From contig LJCV01000231.1 in NCBI GenBank assembly GCA_001298575.1, positions 23,880 through 87,879 on the forward strand: a DNA stretch of 64,000 bases, in the 5' to 3' direction. Shown piece by piece: positions 24,886-31,788 of this stretch. Both the position numbers and the translations under genes were made by a program. The notes under the pieces were generated by a model, which had not been told where the DNA came from, made no database searches, and saw nothing but the letters and a program-made list of their open reading frames with translations. The first letter of the stretch is position 1; every line of letters starts with the position of its first letter. Source of the stretch: Actinobacteria bacterium OK074 (GTDB lineage: Bacteria > Actinomycetota > Actinomycetes > Streptomycetales > Streptomycetaceae).

Positions 24886-25629
24886 CTACCCCTTGGTGCA
24901 GTTCTCGCCGCCTCCCGCGAGGGTCACCCCCACCGAGGCTTGGTGGTCGGTGTCGGCGTCCATGCCGGGCGGCGGCTGAGTGCTGACCAGCCCCGTCACC
25001 GAATCGCCCGCCCGGTCCGACTCGCCCGGAACCAACGGGATGTTGAGGTAGTCGTGCGCGCTCAACAGGTACTGGGACTGGGAGTTGGGCAGGAAGACGG
25101 CCGTGATCACGAAGTTCTGGCCCTTCTGCGCCGGGTAGGACCCGATCGTCGGGCAGGCGTCCCAACTCGCCGGGCTCGTACGGCCGTTGCCCTGCTTCGT
25201 GAGGTGCACCGGGCCCAGCAGGTACACGTTCGCCTCCGCCACCTTGCTGCCGATCAGCCAGAGCGTGTAGCGCGGCGGTATGACGGCGGTGCCGCTGAAC
25301 TTCTGGTGCAGCTGGACCGCGTCGGAGTCTCCCGGGCGCGAGATGTGCACGGATGCGCCGACCGCCGCCGCGCCCGCGCCCGTGCTCGGGCCGCTCGTGC
25401 TCGGTGAGATGGTGGCGTGGTCCGGCTTGAACTCTTTGACCAGGGCCGCGGCTCCGCTCATGCCGCCGAGCGCCACGAAGGCGGCGACGGCGGTCATCGT
25501 GCGCGACGGCCGCCGCCAGGAGCCTGCCGGAGTGCCGTTGTCCGGTGGGGTGTTGTTGTCCGGTGAGGTGGAACCGCCGTTCGGAACGGGTCCGTTGGCC
25601 GTGCCGTCCGTGTTGTCGGTGTCGTCCAT
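24886..25629 (-). CDS. Membrane-anchored or secreted protein, unknown
   Basis: 247 residues. A 40-residue disordered N terminus rich in Asn, Pro, Gly, Thr and Asp, then one helix (TMTAVAAFVALGGMSGAAAL), a Ser/Thr/Ala/Gly-rich linker and an extracytoplasmic domain of about 150 residues (VIPPRYTLWLIGSKVAEANV; DACPTIGSYPAQKGQ; GGGENCTKG). Two Cys could form one disulfide. No family recognised. A palindromic element lies 80-105 bases upstream. Confidence 0.82.
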   Translation of the reverse strand: MDDTDNTDGTANGPVPNGGSTSPDNNTPPDNGTPAGSWRRPSRTMTAVAAFVALGGMSGAAALVKEFKPDHATISPSTSGPSTGAGAAAVGASVHISRPGDSDAVQLHQKFSGTAVIPPRYTLWLIGSKVAEANVYLLGPVHLTKQGNGRTSPASWDACPTIGSYPAQKGQNFVITAVFLPNSQSQYLLSAHDYLNIPLVPGESDRAGDSVTGLVSTQPPPGMDADTDHQASVGVTLAGGGENCTKG

Positions 25630-25708
25630 GGCTTCGCTTCCCTGCCTGCGTGCTGTGTGCCTGGTGGCTTCAGGGTGCGTCGGACATGGGGCGCGTACAC
25701 GGCGTAAG

Positions 25709-25734
25709 TGTTGACAACCTCGTAACTGTCAACA
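25709..25734 (-). promoter_or_regulatory. Palindromic element, candidate operator
   Basis: TGTTGACA (25709-25716) and TGTCAACA (25727-25734) are perfect inverted arms around a 10-base spacer. Each arm contains TTGACA, the ideal -35 hexamer, one per strand. It stands upstream of the anchored-protein gene that begins at 25629. Confidence 0.55.
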
Positions 25735-25800
25735 GGGCGGGGCGAATCGGACGTACGGGCGTTCGGGCGGGTGTGCGAGCGGTCGGGGCGACCCCGGCGG

Positions 25801-26238
25801 TCACATCTCCAACAACACCGTGAACGGCCCGTCATTCGTCAGCGACACCCGCATCTGCGCCCCGAACCGCCCCGTCGCCACCGTCGCCCCCAGGGACCGG
25901 AGTTGGGCGACCACCTCGTCCACCAGCGGCTCGGCCACGTCGCCGGGGGCCGCCGCGTTCCAGGTGGGCCGGCGGCCCTTGCGGGCGTCGCCGTACAACG
26001 TGAACTGGCTGATCACCAGGAGCGGGGCGTCGACGTCGCTGCACGACTTCTCGTCGGTCAGCATGCGGACCGACCAGAGTTTGCGGGCCAGTTGGGCCGC
26101 CTTCTCCTTCGTGTCCTCGTGCGTCACGCCGACGAGCACACACAGGCCCTCGCCCTCGATCGCCCCGACCGTCTCCGGACCGTGTTCGCCATTTACGACG
26201 ACGCTCGCGCCGTCCACCCTCTGCACCACCGCACGCAT
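25801..26238 (-). CDS. dtd: D-aminoacyl-tRNA deacylase
   Basis: 145 residues from ATG 26238, the usual length. DTD signature SQFTLYGDARKGRRPTW and the second motif LTNDGPFTVLLEM (Gly-Pro), which form the active site across the dimer. It hydrolyses D-amino acids from mischarged tRNA. Start: RAVVQRVDGASVVVNGE is the conserved N terminus. Confidence 0.96.
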   Translation of the reverse strand: MRAVVQRVDGASVVVNGEHGPETVGAIEGEGLCVLVGVTHEDTKEKAAQLARKLWSVRMLTDEKSCSDVDAPLLVISQFTLYGDARKGRRPTWNAAAPGDVAEPLVDEVVAQLRSLGATVATGRFGAQMRVSLTNDGPFTVLLEM

Positions 26239-26431
26239 GTGCCCATCATGCCCGCTCCGCCCACCCCACCGCGTACGGCTCCGGTGCGGCTCCGACGTGG
26301 CTCCGATTTTGATGCTTAACCACCCCATCTGGGGCCGTTCGGGGGCACTCGGTCACATAGCGGCCACTCGGGGTGGCACGATGCTTGCACACGCCGGTCC
26401 AGTACGCCGGTCGAGGGGACGGTAGGGGCGT

Positions 26432-27070
26432 ATGAGCACACCGAGTACTGGCACACCGAGTACCGGGCAGCCCGGCACGGGGGCCGTGCCGGGGGCGGCC
26501 GTGCAGGCGGCGGCCGTGCCGGAGGCCGCTCTCCGGCCGCCCGTGCAGCGCGCGGACAGCGCGCCGTGCGCGCCCCAACCGGACGACCCCGCACCGCCCC
26601 TGGCCGCCCTGCGCCTGCCCGAACTGCGCACCCTGCGCCGGGACGCCCAGCGCGACGAGGCCGATCTCAGCTACGTACGACGGCTGCTCCAGGGCCGTAT
26701 CGACATCCTGCGGGCCGAGTTGGTGCGCCGCTCACCGGCCGGCGCCGCCTCCGTCGTCGACCGGCTGTCCGAGATCCTCACCGACGCGCCCGCCCGGCAC
26801 CGCTCCTCCGCCCGGCACGTGACGCTGGGCACCCCGCGCGGCGAGGAGGTGCGGCGGTTCGCCGCGGACGTGCTCGCCGAGGTCGAACTCTCCGACCTCG
26901 ACGCCCGCACCGACCCCGAACTGCACGCAGCGATGGGGCGGTTGGTCGGCTACGAGCAGGAGGTGTCGCGGCGGCGGCAGCGGTTGCAGCGGACGGCCGA
27001 CGACTGCAGCGCGGAGATCGCGCGGCGGTACCGGGAGGGCGAGGCCCAGGTGGACGACCTGCTGTTGTGA
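26432..27070 (+). CDS. rsiG: RsiG, c-di-GMP-dependent anti-sigma factor of WhiG
   Basis: 212 residues. After a disordered Pro/Ala/Thr-rich N terminus (1-60) come two coiled-coil helices. Each carries the c-di-GMP motif E(x3)S(x2)R(x3)Q(x3)D exactly: E76, S80, R83, Q87, D91 and E175, S179, R182, Q186, D190. In S. venezuelae RsiG bound to c-di-GMP holds the sporulation sigma factor WhiG inactive. Region LRLPELRTLRRDAQRDEADL is strongly conserved. ATG 26432 follows GGTAGGGGCGT. whiG is not in the window. Confident by motif. Confidence 0.96.
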   Translation: MSTPSTGTPSTGQPGTGAVPGAAVQAAAVPEAALRPPVQRADSAPCAPQPDDPAPPLAALRLPELRTLRRDAQRDEADLSYVRRLLQGRIDILRAELVRRSPAGAASVVDRLSEILTDAPARHRSSARHVTLGTPRGEEVRRFAADVLAEVELSDLDARTDPELHAAMGRLVGYEQEVSRRRQRLQRTADDCSAEIARRYREGEAQVDDLLL

Positions 27071-27150
27071 CGTTCGGGGACGACGGCTCCTGCCCGAACG
27101 GCACGGAAATACGCGCGACAACCGTCGCCCCTCCTTCCTACCGTGTGCTC

Positions 27151-28425
27151 ATGAGCCGTGATCACATCGACGTCCGCCCCATCGCCGAACCCGACCTCCA
27201 GGAGTGGATCCGGGCGCGCAGTGCCGGTTTCCTGCGGGCACCGGTCGTCTCCGACGAGGAGTTGGCGAACACCCGGACGTACGCGGACCTGTCCCGTACG
27301 CTCGGCGCCTTCGACGCCGGGGCGGGCGGGCGGTGTGTGGCGACGTTCCGGTCGTTCGCGCAGGAGATCACCGCGGTCGGCGGCGCCGCCGTACCCGCGG
27401 ACGCCATCTCGAACGTCTCCGTCACCGCGACCCACCGCCGGCGCGGCCTGCTGACGCGGATGATGGCGCAGGACCTGGCCGCCGCGAAGGAGCGCGGGGA
27501 CGTCGTCGCCACGCTGATCGCCGCCGAGTACGGCATCTACGGCCGCTACGGCTTCGGCCCCGCCACGCATGCCGCGTACTGGACGATCGACGCCCTGCGC
27601 ACCGGCCTCGACCCGCGCGTGCCCGTCCCGGACGACGGCGGCCGGATCGATCTGGCGGACGCCGCCGAGATCCGCAAGGTCGGCCCCGAGCTGCACGAGC
27701 GGCTGCGGCGGCGGCAGCCGGGCGTGGTCGACCGCGACGAGCACTGGTGGAAGCTGAACACCGGGCTGGTCCCGCGCAACGACCGGCCGCGCCCCGAGCC
27801 CTTCTACGCCGTCTACCGCTCGGCGTCCGGCGAGGTCGACGGCCTTGTCGTCTACGTGTGCGACGAGACGTGGACCGACGCCAAGCAGCCCGCCCAGACG
27901 GCGACCGTCCACGACCTGATCGCGGCCACCCCGGCCGCCGAACGCGCCCTGTGGCACTACCTCTGCTCGCTCGACTGGATCACCACCGTCACCACCGGCC
28001 CGCGCGCCCCCGACGCCCTCCTCCCGCACTTCTTCCCGGACCCGCGCGCCGCCCGCATCACCACGCTCGCGGACTGGCTGTGGGTGCGGATCCTGGACGT
28101 CGTACGGGCGTTGGAGGCGCGGACGTACGGCGGCACGGGCACGCTCGTGCTGGAGGTGGAGGATCCGGCGGGGCTGGCCGGGGGCCGGTTCAGGCTGACC
28201 GTGGGGGCGGACGGGCGCGGGGTGTGCGAGCCGGTCGATCCGGCCGGGGAGGCGGCGCAACTGGTGCTCGGCGTCGCGGAGTTGGGGGCGCTGTGGCTGG
28301 GGGACGTGCCGGTGTCGCGGCTGGTGGCGCTGGGCCGGGTCCAGGAACGGCAAGAGGGCGTCGCCTTCGTCGCCGACGCCCTGCTGCGCTCGTCCGGACG
28401 ACCGTGGTGCCCGGACATGTTCTGA
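27151..28425 (+). CDS. Eis-like GNAT acetyltransferase
   Basis: 424 residues. Two GNAT folds and a C-terminal sterol-carrier-like domain, as in Eis. Acetyl-CoA site VSVTATHRRRGLLTRMMAQD; IAAEYGIYGRYGFGPAT follows. It ends in WCPDMF, matching the Eis C terminus whose free carboxylate takes part in catalysis. Eis proteins acetylate amines, including aminoglycosides; the native substrate here is unknown. TACCGT at 27139-27144 stands 12 bases before ATG 27151, so probably leaderless. Confidence 0.9.
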   Translation: MSRDHIDVRPIAEPDLQEWIRARSAGFLRAPVVSDEELANTRTYADLSRTLGAFDAGAGGRCVATFRSFAQEITAVGGAAVPADAISNVSVTATHRRRGLLTRMMAQDLAAAKERGDVVATLIAAEYGIYGRYGFGPATHAAYWTIDALRTGLDPRVPVPDDGGRIDLADAAEIRKVGPELHERLRRRQPGVVDRDEHWWKLNTGLVPRNDRPRPEPFYAVYRSASGEVDGLVVYVCDETWTDAKQPAQTATVHDLIAATPAAERALWHYLCSLDWITTVTTGPRAPDALLPHFFPDPRAARITTLADWLWVRILDVVRALEARTYGGTGTLVLEVEDPAGLAGGRFRLTVGADGRGVCEPVDPAGEAAQLVLGVAELGALWLGDVPVSRLVALGRVQERQEGVAFVADALLRSSGRPWCPDMF

Positions 28426-28451
28426 GCCTGGTAACTGGTCATCCGTAGCTG

Positions 28452-28548
28452 TTCAGTTGTGGCTGTGCCTGGTGATGCCCATGTTCAGTTGTGGCTGTGC
28501 GAGGTACTGCCCTGTGAAGTTGTGACTGATGTGAAGTTGTGGCTGTGC
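28452..28548 (+). repeat. Four direct repeats of AGTTGTGGCTGTGC type
   Basis: TTCAGTTGTGGCTGTGC at 28452-28468 and 28484-28500; TGAAGTTGTGACTGATG at 28515-28531; TGAAGTTGTGGCTGTGC at 28532-28548. Starts are 32, 31 and 17 bases apart. Possible array of protein-binding sites between the acetyltransferase and the GntR locus. Confidence 0.75.
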
Positions 28549-28656
28549 GCGGGTCGGCCAAGGCTCCCGGCTCCCCTCCGGAAGGGAACCCGGCCGTCCG
28601 CCTCGACTCCGAGGCCAACCTCTCTGAGGTGCGACCATGTTGTCGAAGGTTGTGGA

Positions 28657-28671
28657 AGTTGGTGACCAACT
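28657..28671. promoter_or_regulatory. Candidate GntR operator 1
   Basis: AGTTGGT-G-ACCAACT, perfect 7-bp arms. The same half sites occur before the second GntR gene. Size and symmetry fit a GntR dimer site. Confidence 0.55.
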
Positions 28672-28758
28672 CCACCTTACTTCTCTCCGTTTGGAGACGG
28701 CCTATAACCACCTTCACATGAACTGCCCAAAGATGGCGCGAAGTTGTAGTGTTTGGTC

Positions 28759-29676
28759 GTGGAGCCGGAACGTGCCGCCGTCAATGGGCGGGCAAGGTCA
28801 CAACGGCCACCGCGGCCACAGCGTTCACATCGCGAGGTGGCCGACGTACTGCGCGACCGGATCAGGTCCGGCGCGCTGCGGCCAGGTCAGCGCATGCCGA
28901 CACAGGCGACGCTGGCCGACGAGTTCGGGGTTGAACGGGGCACGGTGCGCCAGGCCCTGCGCATCCTCGCGGCGGAGCAACTCCTGGCCAACGTTTCCAA
29001 AGGCAGCCCGGCCACGGTGGCACCGTATGCGGGGCGCGTGCAGGACGGACCCGAGGCCCGGCCGCAGTCGACGACGGTGTCCCTTGCCCCGCGCATATCG
29101 GCCGCGTTCGCGGCGCCGGAGGTGACGATCGACGCGCTGTGCCTGACGTCGGGATCGCTCACGCTGGCCATGGGCGAGCCGTTGCGGGAGATTCACGCGG
29201 GACGTATAAAACCGGCCAGAGTCGATGTGCGGGTGCTGCTGCCGTCGCGCACCATCGAGTTGGCGTTCCCGACGCCGGTGGCGGACGGGGACGGCGACAG
29301 CGACCGCCTGCACGGCCGCTGGCTGACCCAACGCAACGCGCAGGCACAGGTGTTGCAGCACAACCTGCTCGCGTTACGGGCCACGCACGGGATCGACGTG
29401 CACGTGACGTTCCGGGCGCTGCCGTTCACCCCGCCGGTGAAGCTGTACCTGCTCAACGGGGCGGAGGCGCTGTTCGCGTTCTACACGCTCAGGCGGGGCG
29501 GCGAGGAGATCGACCACGAGTACCTGGAGACGTACGACACAGAGGGCACCCGCTCGACGTTGTTCCCGTTCGGACGGGGTACCGGACTGCGGGACGAGAC
29601 GTTCGTGGACCAGGCGCGACAGTGGTTCGACGCGCTGTGGGGGACGATCAGTTCGGACCTGGAGTTCCGCGACTGA
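28759..29676 (+). CDS. GntR-type regulator with a novel C-terminal sensory domain (copy 1)
   Basis: 305 residues from GTG 28759. N-terminal winged helix (about 15-75: HREVADVLRDRIRSGALRPG; LADEFGVERGTVRQALRIL). The 200-residue C-terminal domain is not FadR, UTRA or aminotransferase. It has VDVRVLLPSRTIELAFP, VHVTFRALPFTPPVKLYLLN, GAEALFAFY and a final WFDALW, shared with two more GntR proteins and one membrane protein in this locus. The start aligns with copy 2 (VEPERAAVNG / VTQENVAVNG), and TAGTGT lies 12 bases upstream (leaderless). Codon 206 is TTA (29374-29376), implying bldA dependence. Confidence 0.88.
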   Translation: MEPERAAVNGRARSQRPPRPQRSHREVADVLRDRIRSGALRPGQRMPTQATLADEFGVERGTVRQALRILAAEQLLANVSKGSPATVAPYAGRVQDGPEARPQSTTVSLAPRISAAFAAPEVTIDALCLTSGSLTLAMGEPLREIHAGRIKPARVDVRVLLPSRTIELAFPTPVADGDGDSDRLHGRWLTQRNAQAQVLQHNLLALRATHGIDVHVTFRALPFTPPVKLYLLNGAEALFAFYTLRRGGEEIDHEYLETYDTEGTRSTLFPFGRGTGLRDETFVDQARQWFDALWGTISSDLEFRD

Positions 29677-29690
29677 CCGCCCCGGGGCGG
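29677..29690. terminator. Short palindrome between converging genes
   Basis: CCGCCCCGGGGCGG, a perfect 14-base palindrome directly after the GntR stop and 26 bases from the end of the converging small gene. Possible bidirectional terminator. Confidence 0.4.
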
Positions 29691-29715
29691 GAGTTGGGCC
29701 GTGACGAGCCGGAAC

Positions 29716-29904
29716 TCACAGCGCGGGCCCGGTGACGACCAGCGCGAGGACGACGGCCCCGATCGAACTGCACGTCGGGCTCTTGGCCTTGATGCCGATG
29801 GTGAGGAAGAGCAGACCGACGATGCCCGTGATGCCGTATCGCGACTGGACGTACTGGTCGAAGACGACGGCGGAGACGGCGGAGACGAAGGTCAGGACGG
29901 GCAT
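29716..29904 (-). CDS. 62-residue membrane protein
   Basis: Two hydrophobic segments: VLTFVSAVSAVVFDQYV and ITGIVGLLFLTIGIKAK, then SPTCSSIGAVVLALVVTG. Perfect ribosome site AAGGAGG seven bases before ATG 29904, which is good evidence that it is real. I recall similar short hydrophobic proteins in other streptomycetes. It is divergent from GntR copy 2 and shares the region with operator-like palindromes at 29963-30009, so it may be under GntR control. Confidence 0.75.
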   Translation of the reverse strand: MPVLTFVSAVSAVVFDQYVQSRYGITGIVGLLFLTIGIKAKSPTCSSIGAVVLALVVTGPAL

Positions 29905-29962
29905 GGTGGTACCTCCTTCGGTGGGACGGGTACTGGAGGCGATTCCTCCGCCAACTCTGCTA

Positions 29963-29977
29963 AGTTGGCAACCAACT
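29963..29977. promoter_or_regulatory. Candidate GntR operator 2
   Basis: AGTTGG-CAA-CCAACT between the small membrane-protein gene and GntR copy 2; another CCAACT half site at 29951-29956. Confidence 0.55.
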
Positions 29978-29994
29978 CAAGTGAAGTTATCCCC

Positions 29995-30009
29995 AGTTGG
30001 TAACTATCT
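29995..30009. promoter_or_regulatory. Candidate GntR operator 3 (imperfect)
   Basis: AGTTGG-TAA-CTATCT; the left half is identical to operators 1 and 2, the right half is degenerate. It lies 44-58 bases before the predicted -10 box (TACCGT, 30053-30058) of GntR copy 2. Confidence 0.4.
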
Positions 30010-30064
30010 CAAAACAACTTCCGGGCAACTCCTCGTAGATGGAGGAGAGTTGTACCGTTTGGTC

Positions 30065-30940
30065 GTGACACAGGAGAACGTGGCAGTGAACGGCAGCAGA
30101 AGGCTCTCGCCCCAGGAGATCGCCGACGCCCTGCGCGGTCGTATCCGCGCCGGTGACCTGCGCCCGGGCGACCGGCTGCCCACGCAGGCGGAGTTGGCGG
30201 AGGAGTTCGGCGTCGAACGCGGCGCGGTCCGCCAGGCGCTGCGCGAACTCCAGAGCGACGGCCTGCTGAGCAACGTCAGCAAGGGCAGCCCGCCGCGCAT
30301 CGCGGAACAGGCGCCGGCCCGTCACGAACCCCAGCCCACGATGGTGGCCCTGGCCCCCCGCCTGACCGAGGCGTTCGCCGCCCCCCACGTCCGCCTGGAC
30401 GCGGCCTGCCTGACGGCGGAGACCCTGATGGTGGCCCTGAGCGAACCGGTCCGCCAGATCCACGAGGGCCGCATCCGCCCACAGCGCATCGACGCACGAA
30501 TCCTGCTGCCGTCGCGGGACATCGCGTTGGCGTTTCCGGTGTCGGTCGAGGGCAACGGCGACGAGACCGACCCGGTGCACAGCCGCTGGCTGGGCCAACG
30601 CAACTCCCAGGGCCAGGTGTTGAAGCACAACCTGCTCGCCCTGCGCGCCACGCACGGCATCGAGGTCAACGTGACGTTCCGGGCGCTGCCGTTCACGCCG
30701 CCGATAAAGCTGTACCTGCTCAACGAGGCGGAAGCGCTGTTCGCCTACTACAAGGTCACCGAACGCGAGGAGCCGGTCCTGGGCGAACCCCGCCAGCTCT
30801 ACGACGCGTTGGGCTCGACCCCCCTCCTCTTCTCCTTCGAGAAGCGCGCTGGCCAGCGGGATGCGACGTTCGTCACGGAATCCCAGAACTGGTTCGACGC
30901 CCTCTGGGCAACCATCACGACGGACCTGACACTCTCCTAG
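30065..30940 (+). CDS. GntR-type regulator with the same C-terminal domain (copy 2)
   Basis: 291 residues from GTG 30065, TACCGT 12 bases upstream (leaderless). Winged helix (about 12-72: LSPQEIADALRGRIRAGDLR; LAEEFGVERGAVRQALREL). C-terminal domain close to copy 1: IDARILLPSRDIALAFP, VNVTFRALPFTPPIKLYLLN, EAEALFAYYKV, WFDALWATI. Its stop shares one base with the start of the HAD gene (TAGTG), so the two are cotranscribed and coupled. Probably represses itself and the small divergent gene through the AGTTGG-N3-CCAACT sites; inference. Confidence 0.88.
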   Translation: MTQENVAVNGSRRLSPQEIADALRGRIRAGDLRPGDRLPTQAELAEEFGVERGAVRQALRELQSDGLLSNVSKGSPPRIAEQAPARHEPQPTMVALAPRLTEAFAAPHVRLDAACLTAETLMVALSEPVRQIHEGRIRPQRIDARILLPSRDIALAFPVSVEGNGDETDPVHSRWLGQRNSQGQVLKHNLLALRATHGIEVNVTFRALPFTPPIKLYLLNEAEALFAYYKVTEREEPVLGEPRQLYDALGSTPLLFSFEKRAGQRDATFVTESQNWFDALWATITTDLTLS

Positions 30941-31668
30941 TGACTTCTGATGCGACATGGGCCGATTCCGCGCCGAACGAGCCAGAGAAGCTTCGAGAGT
31001 TGATCGATCGTGTTCGGTTTGTGCTGTGGGATCTGGATGGGCCGATTTGTCGGTTGTTTGCGGGGTATCCGGCGGCGGAGGTGGCGCGCAGGATGGTCGG
31101 GCTGGTCGAGCGGCTCGGACTCGTGGACGCGTTGACGGAACAGGAACGGACCTCCGAGGACCCGCATTTCGCCCTGCTCGGCGTCAACCGGCGGCATCCC
31201 GCGAGCGATCTGCTGCTGGACCTGGAAGAGTGGCTCACCCGCCAGGAGTTGGAGGCCGTCCCGTCCGCGCTTCCCACTCCGTACGCCGATCCCCTGATCC
31301 AGACATGGTCGGCGTTCGGCGTCCGCTTCGCCGTCACGACGAACAACTCGCCCCTGGTGGCGGCCGAGTACGTGAAGACGCGCGGCCTCGCCGACTACTT
31401 CCCGCACATCTACGGCCGCACCCAGAACCTGGGCCTGATGAAGCCGGACCCGTACTGCCTGCGGCAGGCCATGAACGCGTTGGGCGCGAGTCCTGAGACC
31501 ACGCTGATGATCGGCGACGCCCCCACGGACCTTCTAGCAGCCCGCGCGGCGGGGGTCTCCTTCCTGGGCTACGCGCGTAACGCGAAGAAGGAAAGCGAAC
31601 TGAGGAACGCCGGAGCCGAGTTGGTGGTGCGCTCGTTGAATCCTGTGCTGATGCTGTTGCGGGGCTGA
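30940..31668 (+). CDS. HAD-superfamily hydrolase
   Basis: 242 residues from GTG 30940. HAD motifs: I, VLWDLDGPICRLF (nucleophile Asp and acid Asp); II, VTTNNSP; III and IV, GLMKPDPYCLRQAM and MIGDAPTDLLAARAAGV. It is of the phosphoglycolate-phosphatase-like subgroup, so it most likely removes phosphate from a small molecule. Cotranscribed with GntR copy 2 upstream and a kinase-like gene downstream. A kinase/phosphatase pair next to ligand-sensing regulators suggests that they set the level of a phosphorylated signal; inference. Confidence 0.9.
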   Translation: MTSDATWADSAPNEPEKLRELIDRVRFVLWDLDGPICRLFAGYPAAEVARRMVGLVERLGLVDALTEQERTSEDPHFALLGVNRRHPASDLLLDLEEWLTRQELEAVPSALPTPYADPLIQTWSAFGVRFAVTTNNSPLVAAEYVKTRGLADYFPHIYGRTQNLGLMKPDPYCLRQAMNALGASPETTLMIGDAPTDLLAARAAGVSFLGYARNAKKESELRNAGAELVVRSLNPVLMLLRG

Positions 31669-31788
31669 GTGGTGAAGGTTGAAGAGGGAGAGCGAGCAGA
31701 TGAAACGGAAGTGACACGCCGCGAAGCATTCAAGAGGATACGGTTCCCTCACTTCTTATCAGTTGTTCCAAGAAAGACGGGTCGATGA
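31669..31788 (+). CDS. Possible 39-residue coupled ORF with TTA codon
   Basis: GTG 31669 follows the HAD stop at once (TGA-GTG), and its TGA overlaps the next gene's ATG (ATGA at 31785-31788), so the frame exactly fills the gap. Sequence VVKVEEGERADETEVTRREA then FKRIRFPHFLSVVPRKTGR. Leu30 is TTA. Base composition is lower in GC than in the neighbours and there is no ribosome site, so it may only be a spacer translated by coupling. Confidence 0.35.
   Translation: MVKVEEGERADETEVTRREAFKRIRFPHFLSVVPRKTGR

Larger units (their letters stand above)
28426..28758. promoter_or_regulatory. Intergenic regulatory region before the first GntR gene
   Basis: 333 bases, less GC-rich than its surroundings, without a supportable gene. 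Holds four AGTTGTGRCTG-type repeats (28452-28548), a palindrome AGTTGGTGACCAACT (28657-28671) and TAGTGT (28747-28752) 12 bases before the GTG start. Confidence 0.6.

Noticed and set aside
28452..28548. CRISPR array
   Set aside because: Only four 17-base repeats with unequal 0-15-base spacers, and no cas genes in the window.
30065..30940. Longer GntR copy 2 starting at 29732
   Set aside because: The upstream extension runs opposite a small gene with a perfect ribosome site; GTG 30065 aligns with the start of copy 1 and has the conserved -10 box.
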